Source: Deltaproteobacteria bacterium ADurb.Bin207 (lineage in GTDB: Bacteria; Myxococcota_A; Polyangia; Polyangiales; Polyangiaceae). From it: DNA of 51,593 nt. The notes under the pieces were generated by a model. The model was not told where the DNA came from. It searched no databases and worked only from the letters and a program-made list of their open reading frames with translations. The stretch spans positions 1-51,593 of the forward strand of contig MWCO01000043.1 of assembly GCA_002070115.1 (NCBI GenBank), in the 5' to 3' direction. Made by a program: the position numbers and the translations under genes. This document shows positions 44,378 to 51,593 of this stretch, piece by piece (the first letter of the stretch is position 1; each line of letters opens with the position of its first letter).

Positions 44378-46555
44378 ATGAATCAAGATCCGTCAGCGAC
44401 TCCCACGCTGACTCGCTACACGCTTCGAGTCGAGGGAATGACATGCGCCGCATGCTCCTCTCGCGTTCAACGTAAGCTCGACAAACTCCAAGGGATTGAA
44501 TCGGCATCTGTCAATCTTGCGACACACCTGGCTACCGTCATGGCCAAGCCAGAATTGGGAGAGGAGCAGATCCGCGCATGCGTTCAAGCAGCCGGATACG
44601 GTGTGGAAGTCGTGCGGCACGAGGATACCGCCGCGGCTTTGGCGCAACGACCGGATGACCGCCCTGCCCTTCGTCGACTCATTGTCGCTGGCGCGCTCGC
44701 CGCTCCCCTCATGGTCCTTGGCATGGCGCATGTGAATGCGCCTTGGTCTTTCGCTTTGCAAGCCATCCTTGCTTTCGCGGTCACCTATGGAGCGGGTTGG
44801 ACCATTCATTCCGCTGCCGTTCGGCGTGCGCTGCATCTGGATACCACGATGGATACCCTCGTGAGTCTCGGTTCCACCGCTGCCTATGTCTATAGCTTGG
44901 CCGCGTGGTTATCCTCCGATTTTCACCATGTATACTTCGAAACCGCGGGAGGCATCGTCGCGTTCATTCTCGTCGGTCGATATCTCGAAGCCCGGTCCAA
45001 AGCTCGCGCCACCGACTCGCTTCGCTCTTTATTTGCCATGCGGCCGACGCGGGCCACACTGCTTCGCGGCGACGGTGAGGCGGTCGTTCCCATCGAAGTC
45101 GTTCGTGTGGGCGATCGAGTCCTTGTCAAACCAGGAGAACGCATTCCGGTCGACGGCATCGTTCGCGAGGGCGCAACATCGGTCGATGAATCGTTATTGA
45201 CGGGGGAAGCGATGCCCGTTGACAAACAGTCGGGCGATGCAGTGCATGGCGGTACGATCAACGGTTCGGGTTCGATCGTGATGGAGGTATCGTCTGCAGC
45301 ATCCGAATCGGCGCTGGCTCGCATTGCGACCATGGTGGCGGAAGCACAAGGCTCGAAAGCTCCTTTGCAACGTCTCGCCGATCGCGTATCGAGCCGGTTC
45401 GTTCCTGCGATTTTGCTCATCTCGGCACTTACCGGAATTGGATGGTGGTTTTTGTCTGACGTATCGGCGGACAAAGCCATCATGGTTGCGATTTCGGTGC
45501 TGGTCATTGCCTGTCCTTGTGCGCTTGGACTGGCAACGCCAACGGCGGTGATGGTGGGTGTGGCGAAAGCAGCGCGGGGAGGCGTTCTCGTTCGCGACGC
45601 CGCGAGTTTGGAACGATGTGCCGCCGTTGATACCATCGTGATGGATAAGACGGGGACATTGACAGAAGGCCGCCCGACGGTGACATCGGTGCATGCGATA
45701 GACGGGGTCGACAAGCAAGAGGTTCTTCGATACGCGGCAGCGCTGGGCTCCAACTCCGAGCATCCGCTGGGAAAAGCGGCTGTGCAAGCGGCTCGCGACG
45801 CGGATCTATCTATTCCTTCCCCCACGGACGTAACCGCGGTGCCCGGACAAGGGGTACAAGGAATCGTGCAGGAGAAGTCCGTGCGCATGGTAGCCGCTGG
45901 AGATCCGTCGGATGTATTACCCGAGGAAGTGATGAAAGCGCGCTCGCAAGGCGGCACGGTTTCCTTGGTCGAAGTCGAAGGACAAGCGCTTGGTATCGTC
46001 GTGTTTCATGATCAGGTACGGCCGGAGGCCGCGGCGGCGGTGCGAGAACTACAGGCGATGGGTGTGCAGGTGTTGTTAGCCACCGGAGATCATGAAGCGG
46101 CGGGCAGGGCCGTTGCCGAGTCGGTGGGGATCGCAGGGCAAGACGTCCATGCGCGACAACGACCGGAAGACAAATTGGCTCTGGTTCGTGAGAAAAAAGC
46201 CGCGGGGCGGGTCGTGGGCATGGCTGGAGACGGTGTGAATGATGCGCCAGCGCTTGCGCAAGCGGATGTCGGTATGGCGATGGGAGGAGGAACGGATGTG
46301 GCCAACGAAGCCGCGTCGATGACGTTGGCCCGAGGGGACGTTCGCGGCATTGCTCACGCGGTTCGTACCGCGCGCGGCACGGTGCGAACGATCAAACAGA
46401 ACCTCGGATGGGCGCTTGGATACAATTTGCTTGCCGTTCCGGTGGCCGCTGCCGGATTGCTCGAGCACCTGGGTGGCCCCATAATCGCCGCGGCGGCCAT
46501 GGCCCTTTCCAGCGTTTCGGTCGTCCTCAATTCCCTGCGATTAGGGCGGAAATGA
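44378..46555 (+). CDS. copA: Copper-exporting P1B-type ATPase (725 aa)
   Basis: ATG 44378 begins one HMA domain ([12 protein letters not shown] near 20-31). The transmembrane core has [10 protein letters not shown] near 377-386, the metal-path motif of Cu(I) pumps. DKTGTLTEG near 423 holds the phosphorylated Asp, SEHPLG the P1B-specific His-Pro and [16 protein letters not shown] near 617 the hinge. TGEAMP in the actuator domain supplies the dephosphorylation Glu. The length is normal for single-HMA members. It pumps monovalent copper (or silver) out of the cytoplasm with ATP. No copper-responsive regulator is seen nearby. Confidence 0.95.
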   Translation: MNQDPSATPTLTRYTLRVEGMTCAACSSRVQRKLDKLQGIESASVNLATHLATVMAKPELGEEQIRACVQAAGYGVEVVRHEDTAAALAQRPDDRPALRRLIVAGALAAPLMVLGMAHVNAPWSFALQAILAFAVTYGAGWTIHSAAVRRALHLDTTMDTLVSLGSTAAYVYSLAAWLSSDFHHVYFETAGGIVAFILVGRYLEARSKARATDSLRSLFAMRPTRATLLRGDGEAVVPIEVVRVGDRVLVKPGERIPVDGIVREGATSVDESLLTGEAMPVDKQSGDAVHGGTINGSGSIVMEVSSAASESALARIATMVAEAQGSKAPLQRLADRVSSRFVPAILLISALTGIGWWFLSDVSADKAIMVAISVLVIACPCALGLATPTAVMVGVAKAARGGVLVRDAASLERCAAVDTIVMDKTGTLTEGRPTVTSVHAIDGVDKQEVLRYAAALGSNSEHPLGKAAVQAARDADLSIPSPTDVTAVPGQGVQGIVQEKSVRMVAAGDPSDVLPEEVMKARSQGGTVSLVEVEGQALGIVVFHDQVRPEAAAAVRELQAMGVQVLLATGDHEAAGRAVAESVGIAGQDVHARQRPEDKLALVREKKAAGRVVGMAGDGVNDAPALAQADVGMAMGGGTDVANEAASMTLARGDVRGIAHAVRTARGTVRTIKQNLGWALGYNLLAVPVAAAGLLEHLGGPIIAAAAMALSSVSVVLNSLRLGRK

Positions 46556-46565
46556 GCTTGAACGC

Positions 46566-47558
46566 TCATGGATGATAGGCAACGAGCAGCGGTTCGACAG
46601 CAGACCAATCGACACCGAGCGCCTCACACGTTCGTTCGAGTCGCTTTCGTGGAACGGAAACACGCGTGGGCATACCACCAGACAATCCCAGTAGTTTGAG
46701 CAAGTTCACTCCGCCGTCGAAACGGGTAGCCAGATTGATGGTATCCCGATCCAGCACCATGGCGATGGGCTCTCGCTCTTGTCCAAGCAGCAATAGAAGT
46801 GTTTTATCGATGCGTGCGCGTCGATGGGACACATCCACGAAAGCGACGCCAGGCGCCAGGCGCACGTAAGCGAGGGCAAGTTTTCGGGTTTCCGCCTCGA
46901 TGGCGCGGAGCTGTTCGGCTGCTTCACGAATGGGAATCCACAAGGAAGCGTCTTTCAAGCCTTGTGCGAGATGTCTCACCATCAAGCCGAACAAGGCGTG
47001 GTCATTGGGTCTGGCGCGCAGGGCTCGATCCATCACTTCGGCATAAGAAGAGGGATTTCCTATTCGTGTATCGATGATTCTCGCATCGGCATCGCATCCT
47101 TCATAAGGTTCGATGCCTTTGCGAATCCATTTGGCAGCGCTCGCCAACCCATCGAAATCGGTATGACAAACGAGGGTGTCGACGGGACCGATTCGCTCGA
47201 CCAATGCTGGTGTGATGAGTTCCGGGCAGGCTCCATGTTCGGCTTTCGTACACAATACGAAGCGAGGGTCCGACGCAAATCGCGCGTGCTGCTCGTGATC
47301 GTGGTGATCGACCCAAACGGCCAATCTCGGACCCAATTCCTCGATGAACGACAGGGTAATTCGCTCGAAGCCGGAACTGATTGCATCGGAAACGAAAGCG
47401 AGATCGAGTACGGCAACCCTTCCGTGGAGGCTCGCCCCTCGCGGAGGTTTGCGCGGTGTGGCAAATACAAGATTCATATCGAATCGAATTGTGAGATCTT
47501 GCATGAAAGCAAGCGCCGGTCCGTCCAATTCGGACATGAGCGCACGGAGGTCTAGCAT
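46566..47558 (-). CDS. DHH-family phosphoesterase (330 aa)
   Basis: The motif WVDHHDHEQH (about 97-106) is the DHH signature, and VCHTDFDGLASAA near 152-164 supplies a second metal-binding region. Other strands (GRVAVLDLAFVSDAI, GVAFVDVSHRRARID) and the C-terminal GGVNLLKLLGLSGGMP fit a DHH plus DHHA1-type fold. Enzymes of this kind cleave phosphodiester bonds in nucleotides or small RNAs. The start is uncertain: ATG 47558 overlaps the start of the divergent gene, and ATG 47537 or 47474 are alternatives. Confidence 0.82.
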   Translation of the reverse strand: MLDLRALMSELDGPALAFMQDLTIRFDMNLVFATPRKPPRGASLHGRVAVLDLAFVSDAISSGFERITLSFIEELGPRLAVWVDHHDHEQHARFASDPRFVLCTKAEHGACPELITPALVERIGPVDTLVCHTDFDGLASAAKWIRKGIEPYEGCDADARIIDTRIGNPSSYAEVMDRALRARPNDHALFGLMVRHLAQGLKDASLWIPIREAAEQLRAIEAETRKLALAYVRLAPGVAFVDVSHRRARIDKTLLLLLGQEREPIAMVLDRDTINLATRFDGGVNLLKLLGLSGGMPTRVSVPRKRLERTCEALGVDWSAVEPLLVAYHP

Positions 47559-48615
47559 GATGGCTGTTGAACGACGAAGCGTTATCGCGGCGATGGCATG
47601 TTTCGCGGGCCTGTTTCATTCGATGAGCGCGGCCTACGCCGACCAATCCGGCCAAGAAGTGAATGCAGATGGTAGCGGCAGCTCGTGTGTGATTTCTGGC
47701 GATGCGATTGTCGTCAAAGACACGCCCATTTTCAGCGAGGCGGTGGGAGGCAATCCGGTAGCCAAGTTTTCAGGGGCAAAGGCGCCGTTGAAAGCTACGC
47801 GATTTCCCAGCGATTCATCGACTGGGCGCGTGCTCATCAACACGGGTGCCGGGTTTCGGGTGGAGGGGTTCACGGACCCTCGTGCATTGAAAGCCTTTGG
47901 AATTCGGGATCTTCCCGTATCGGGGAGTCTTTGGATCTCGGCTTCCGCGCCCCTGACGATCGTGGGTTCGGCCCCGGGAAAGGTGCAGGTCGAACACCCT
48001 GCGATGGCCGGGTTGTCTCGTCCCATCCGCGCATGGGCGCCTTGCGATGCCATTACTTTCACGCAGGGTTCAGCTCCGATTTACGAGGTTCCGAAGAATG
48101 CGCGGGGGTATGTCGCGAGACAAGGAGCACTCGACATCTACGCTTCGGCAGGGGGAGATGTGGCTCATACCCTTTCTATTTCGGGAGAAGGCAATGGGCT
48201 ATTGTTGTGGGGCACAACGCTTCGTGCGGGATTCGTTCATGTGACGATGCGCTCGAGCATATTTATCGATGGGTGGGTGAAAACAAGCGAGGTTCGTGCG
48301 TTGCCTCGCGGTGAATTGATGGATCAGCTCGCCCCTCCCACGCAGGTGCAACTGCCGCCGGCACTTGCTTTGAAGGAATATCTAAGTGTGATGCGAGCGC
48401 CCAAGCCGCTTTCCTTGTACTACGGCAGGGGAGAGGCCAATCCCACGATGGGAATGGTCGAACAAGACGCGGAGATTTACGTGTTGGAGACGGTGGTGGG
48501 GTGGGCGACGGTGTTGCCGAAGAGTTTGCATGTGTTGCCCGTTTCCGACCGTGCATTTTGGGTTAAAGCGACGGAGTTAGGGATAGGTGCCAAGCCTGAT
48601 GGGGGCGGTCCATGA
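47557..48615 (+). CDS. Exported protein, unknown function (352 aa)
   Basis: GGAGG (47546-47550) is six bases before ATG 47557. A signal peptide follows (MMAVERRSVIAAMACFAGLF, cleavage after AYA). The mature protein has two Cys (SSCVISG, WAPCDA) and many short strands with phrases repeated loosely, such as IVVKDTPIFSEAVGG, FTQGSAPIYEVP and LSLYYGRGE, suggesting several SH3-like or small beta modules. No family is recognised. It is divergent from the DHH gene. Confidence 0.75.
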   Translation: MMAVERRSVIAAMACFAGLFHSMSAAYADQSGQEVNADGSGSSCVISGDAIVVKDTPIFSEAVGGNPVAKFSGAKAPLKATRFPSDSSTGRVLINTGAGFRVEGFTDPRALKAFGIRDLPVSGSLWISASAPLTIVGSAPGKVQVEHPAMAGLSRPIRAWAPCDAITFTQGSAPIYEVPKNARGYVARQGALDIYASAGGDVAHTLSISGEGNGLLLWGTTLRAGFVHVTMRSSIFIDGWVKTSEVRALPRGELMDQLAPPTQVQLPPALALKEYLSVMRAPKPLSLYYGRGEANPTMGMVEQDAEIYVLETVVGWATVLPKSLHVLPVSDRAFWVKATELGIGAKPDGGGP

Positions 48616-48879
48616 CAGATCCCCACATTTTTTCTTGAATTGGAAAGGGATTCGAGCAGGGGATTCGCTGGACTTTGGCTTTGACCTGGTCCTTGAGTCC
48701 ATTTGGATCACGCCTTACAAAAACACCCATTGCCCTTGTCAATCACCATCCAACCAATAATCTCCAGACATCGGCAGGCGGCCTGACGCCACGGCCACAG
48801 ATCAATCGCCGTACCCATTTTTATAAAACCGGTAATGACCATGGCTGTGCATAAGCGCGGCGGCCACCGCGCTGCCCAA
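48616..48879. other. Intergenic region downstream of exported-protein gene
   Basis: These 264 bases hold no good coding frame. They include a T-run (48630-48636) and GC-rich short repeats near 48840-48875. They may be the degraded far end of the transposable element that follows, but no terminal inverted repeat could be recognised. Confidence 0.3.
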
Positions 48880-50350
48880 TCACCCAGCCACCGGCACAGC
48901 CGCAGCCATCAGATCAGCTAAAAAACGCTCGCGACGTACAATATCGACTCGAAACGATGCCCCTATCATCCATCGCAAATGGGTACATACGGCTCTGACT
49001 TCAGCCCAAGCAATACCCCCAATGGCATCCAAGGCTCGGCACGACCAGAAGCAAAACGCTAGGACGCTGTCGGATTGCAAAGCTTGCAAAACATATTCTT
49101 CGGTAAGCTGCACGGCACCAGTGGCCAGTGCTTCGATGTCGGAGGCTCGCGCGCGCAACGCATCGAGCTATCTGTCGCGGACCTCGAGTCGATGTTCCAG
49201 CAGGTTTCTGCCCATTGGCTCGAGAAACTCACGCTGTTCGACATTTCGAATGATTCCACCGAGATACCGTTCGGGCGGGCAGTCTTTCGGCAAGGTCCCG
49301 CGCTGGACTTTGGCTTCGAATGTCGAAATTCCTGTAAAAATTGTATCCATCGAATACGAGACAAGCGATAGGGCAATCTTATCGTTCGGGTCGTCGATCC
49401 CAAATCGCGCCAACTGCGTGCGCAAAAGCTCACGTCGAATCGGATCGATGCGTCAGAGCCGCGTGGTACGCGCCACTTGTTCACGTCTTCGGAGCTGCAG
49501 GATCCATGGCTTGGCCTGCTCGATTTGTGGGTCCATGGGGTCGGCTTGCATGTGTATTTCCTTGAACAGACGAGCAAAACGGCTCACGGCACGCCATGCC
49601 CAAAAGGCCGCTCCCCCATCGCTCATGACGGCTTCGGACTTGCCATGACGACTGACTGCCTGCTCAAAGCATTCGAGCACGGCCTCGGAGCACTGCTCCC
49701 CCAACAAGGCAACCCATCGAATATAAAGGTAAAAATCATCGATGATAAATAGCACGCTGTTTTTCTGCTTACTAATATGCCTTTGCAGAAAATCCATGTG
49801 CCACAGTTATTTTCCATCACCATGCGCACGGTGCGCACGGATATCGTGACGCCGGCGCGTCGAAGCTGGTTGCGGATCTGGCTGGGTCCCAATCCGGGAT
49901 ACTTGTTCCCCTCGGCCAAGACCAGGGCATCGCGGTCGTTTTTGGCAGGGGTCTGGTCGGCGAGAGGGTCCGAGAGGTGCTTTTGCTGCATGGCCTTTTC
50001 GTGGATGCGAGCCCATTCGTACAAGGAAAAGCGGGAGATACCTGTTTTTCTATGTGTTTCGGCCACCCCAAGCTGCTGCACCAACTCCAAAGCCTCCCCT
50101 TTTTCGGATGGTGTGTACACGCGGGCGACTTTTTTGCCGGCAAGTCGTTTGGGGGGCTCCGAAGTCGAGGGTTTTTGTTGCTCTGGAGGCTCTGGGAGCT
50201 TGGCGAGTTTTGCTCTTTCATTTTCCAGACATCGCCATGCCGTCACAGTCCCCGGGGCATCCCTTTGCGTTTTGCAGGCTCGAGTGGCCCCGCCTCTTGT
50301 GCCAAACGCAGAATCTCGGTGCGCTGTTGCGCGGTACACTTTGCGGCCAT
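48880..50350 (-). pseudogene. Frameshifted IS transposase (DDE type)
   Basis: Pieces in several frames combine into one transposase. It starts at ATG 50350 (MAAKCTAQQRTEILRLAQEA), shifts near 50250 to TVTAWRCLENERAKL and a helix-turn-helix region (VQQLGVAETHRKTGISRFSL), and shifts again near 49800. The next frame reads IIDDFYLYIRWVALLGE and AVMSDGGAAF, matching two of the three acidic catalytic positions. Next, 49168-49425 reads FGIDDPNDKIALSLVSYSMD, and 48880-49158 ends ASFRVDIVRRERFLADLMAA. The DDE domain resembles IS481/IS3-type rve cores with an unusual C-terminal extension. At least two frameshifts and an internal stop make it inactive. Confidence 0.75.
48893..48964. repeat. Direct repeat, left copy (72 bp)
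   Basis: This stretch in the transposase 3' part matches 51342-51413 at about 62 of 72 positions, with a shared core such as ATATCGACTCGAAACGATGC. It suggests two copies of the same element flanking the GC-rich lipoprotein gene. Confidence 0.75.
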
Positions 50351-50471
50351 CTTCCCATCCTCCAAGACGGCATCCTGAACACCCTATGTGTCCGGTGATA
50401 TTGCCGTCAAATTGATTGTCGGTGTGGGGCAAGGGCAGATACCCTCAACGTTTCGCATTTTGCGGCTCGCC

Positions 50472-51134
50472 TCAGCGGCCGGTGCCGACGTAGCGGAGGT
50501 GGTGCGCATAAAGGCGCTCGAGCGTCGCGGCGCTCTCTTCGTCCGAATCGGCGGTGAGTTCGCCGATGGCGAGGACCGCGATGACGCCATCGACGAAGTA
50601 GGCGTGAACGCGATCCCAGGTGCAGGTCGCAGCCTCGTGCTTCTGGCCGTTTTCGGTCGACACGGTCACGCGCGCGCAAACCGCCTTGCCGAGCGCTCGC
50701 TCGGCGTCGGTGCGCTTGTCGCCGACGCGGACGGGCAGGGTCGTCCGCTTATCGAAGTACGGACCGGACCACGCGACGAGGGTAATCGGCTGGTCGCCGT
50801 GCGGGACATCCTTCGCGCGCGGCGTCAGCACGACGACCGTGGTCGCGTCCGGGAAGGGCGAGGCCTGGGGACACGTTCCGCCGGCCCAGAAATAGAGCGT
50901 GCGCTGTTTGTGATCGATCGCATCGACGTCGCAGGGCGCGTGGAACGGCTCGAGTGCGAGGAGTTCGCGGACCGGCGCGCCGAGCGCGATCCCGTCGATG
51001 CGGACGTCGCCGGGTGGCTCCTCCGATGGCGCAATCGGGGCCGGGGCGGGCGTCATAGGAGCGACGATAGGGCGTTCGCTCGACGTCCCACACGCCACCA
51101 CGGCGACCGTGAGAAAGTAGAAGAGGCGGCTCAT
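50472..51134 (-). CDS. Putative lipoprotein, GC-rich (220 aa)
   Basis: ATG 51134 gives a signal MSRLFYFLTVAVVACGTSSE with lipobox VVAC, preceded by GGAGG about 12 bases upstream. A Pro/Ala linker (about 22-42) is followed by a domain with four Cys and segments DGIALGAPVRELLALEP, KRTLYFWAGGTCPQ-like sequence and VHAYFVDGVIAVLAIGEL. Base composition is clearly more GC-rich than the flanking transposase remnants and the genes to the left, consistent with separate ancestry. No family is recognised. Confidence 0.75.
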   Translation of the reverse strand: MSRLFYFLTVAVVACGTSSERPIVAPMTPAPAPIAPSEEPPGDVRIDGIALGAPVRELLALEPFHAPCDVDAIDHKQRTLYFWAGGTCPQASPFPDATTVVVLTPRAKDVPHGDQPITLVAWSGPYFDKRTTLPVRVGDKRTDAERALGKAVCARVTVSTENGQKHEAATCTWDRVHAYFVDGVIAVLAIGELTADSDEESAATLERLYAHHLRYVGTGR

Positions 51135-51250
51135 CGACCGTTATACCTCCGTCGTCACGCGCACCGGCAGACTATACGCGGACGGGTAGGGAATTCAACG
51201 AACAATACTCTTTGGATTGTTCCAACCTGGAAACCATTAAAAATTAGAAT
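51135..51250. other. Short intergenic region
   Basis: The 116 bases upstream of the GC-rich lipoprotein gene shift from GC-rich to AT-rich at about 51190. The AT-rich part may belong to the neighbouring element. I see no clear promoter. Confidence 0.25.
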
Positions 51251-51522
51251 TTAAACAACATTATTGGGCGTTAGTCCTAGGCTCGGTGTAAAAATGATAA
51301 TGTATAATATGATCTTGGCTTGAGGTTGAGCTTTGCTAAGTGGCACAGCCGCAGCCATCTGCTCGGCCAGAAAACGCTCGCGCCGATTGATATCGACTCG
51401 AAACGATGCCCCTGTCCTACGCCGCCAACTGTCCCCTTCCGATTTGAATCCCGTAACTGTCATCATCAAGGCCATAACCGATATTCCGCCACCTTTTTCC
51501 CGCCGCACCTCAATATCGCTGG
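51251..51522 (-). pseudogene. Fragment resembling transposase 3' end, interrupted by group II intron
   Basis: The minus-strand frame reads SSDIEVRREKGGGISVM, then TGFKSEGDSW and ASFRVDINRRERFLAEQMAA. The last part is nearly the same as the C-terminal end of the transposase pseudogene at 48880 (ASFRVDIVRRERFLADLMAA). Its upstream portion is cut by the 3' end of the group II intron at 51523. Downstream it runs into AT-rich sequence. It is the remains of a second copy of the element or of a related gene. Confidence 0.6.
51342..51413. repeat. Direct repeat, right copy (72 bp)
   Basis: This is the partner of 48893-48964, in the same orientation, differing at about ten positions. The two copies bracket the frameshifted transposase and the GC-rich lipoprotein gene. 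Confidence 0.75.
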
Positions 51523-51593
51523 ATCGGGTAGCCGGGGACCGTTGCCGGTCCCCAGCCCCCACACCACCGGCTATGCCGTTCGGCAGACGGCGG
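51523..51593 (-). mobile_element. Group II intron, 3' end (domains V-VI; truncated by window edge)
   Basis: On the minus strand the visible sequence begins CCGCCGTCTGCCGAACGGC and continues ATAGCCGGTGGTGTGGGG, which reads as the domain V hairpin. Domain VI follows: an 11-bp stem GCTGGGGACCG/CGGTCCCCGGC with a GCAA tetraloop. Below it GGG pairs with CCC across an unpaired A, seven bases before the 3' end CCCGAT. That A is in the place of the lariat branch point. The 3' exon is the transposase-like fragment. The remainder of the intron lies beyond the right edge. Domain layout and spacing are diagnostic, although the class is not assigned. Confidence 0.78.

Noticed and set aside
44923-45957. 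Minus-strand frame of 344 codons inside copA
   Set aside because: It is Thr/Ser/Arg-rich antisense to the P-type ATPase core, with no start signal or known motif.

Overview
The window looks like a chromosomal segment of a Myxococcota (Polyangia-like deltaproteobacterial) genome. The grounds are several lipoproteins with von Willebrand A domains and low-complexity Gly/Thr/Ser or Pro linkers, dense FHA, PP2C and kinase-like signalling genes, and many lipobox proteins. Housekeeping genes sit singly among them (rplS, proS, copper ATPase, DHH and metallophosphoesterases, tRNAs). The core is moderately GC-rich. The two ends are more heterogeneous and carry mobile-element debris.

Left end (1-2440): the minus strand carries the 5' part of a group II intron running off the left edge. 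It is followed by four short, tightly packed minus-strand genes of unknown function and a decayed tyrosine-recombinase gene lying against the 3' end of a tRNA-Pro(GGG). This is best read as the edge of an old integrated element. Next, 2650-10148 is a minus-strand series of exported proteins: an unknown lipoprotein, a giant lipoprotein with two vWA domains each split by a nidogen-like beta domain, a second unknown lipoprotein, an OmpA-family lipoprotein and a small lipoprotein. A divergent SUMF1-fold lipoprotein and a lone rplS with a clear promoter follow.

Centre (12.3-20.2 kb): a plus-strand set encodes a zinc-ribbon/FHA protein, a periplasmic-vWA/TM/cytoplasmic-FHA protein, a PP2C phosphatase and an ABCG-like transporter with three N-terminal FHA-type domains. 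This looks like a phosphothreonine-controlled export module without a kinase in the cluster. From 20.5 to 32.3 kb come a lipoprotein, a LOG/TIGR00725 protein, proS, a duplicated-motif membrane protein, two TPR-like proteins, a GT39-like glycosyltransferase, a lipoprotein, a zinc-ribbon membrane protein and a serine-hydrolase (beta-lactamase-fold) membrane protein. At 32.4-36.5 kb the minus strand carries a membrane-anchored pseudokinase, an unknown acidic protein and a DUF1579-like protein. At 36.6-40.8 kb an exported TldD-like/TldE-like pair and a TPR-like exported protein follow.

Right part (40.8-51.6 kb): an unknown protein, a metallophosphoesterase, twin tRNA-Ser genes (CGA and GGA anticodons), a DsbA-like lipoprotein, a DEDDh exonuclease, a CopA-type ATPase, a DHH phosphoesterase divergent from an exported protein, then a frameshifted IS-type transposase. 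A GC-rich lipoprotein comes next, then a second fragment resembling the transposase 3' end. That fragment is interrupted by the 3' end (domains V-VI) of a group II intron entering from the right edge. Both edges of the window therefore lie in group II introns on the same strand, which would fit a contig broken at a repeated intron. All function calls come from reading motifs; no database search was possible.
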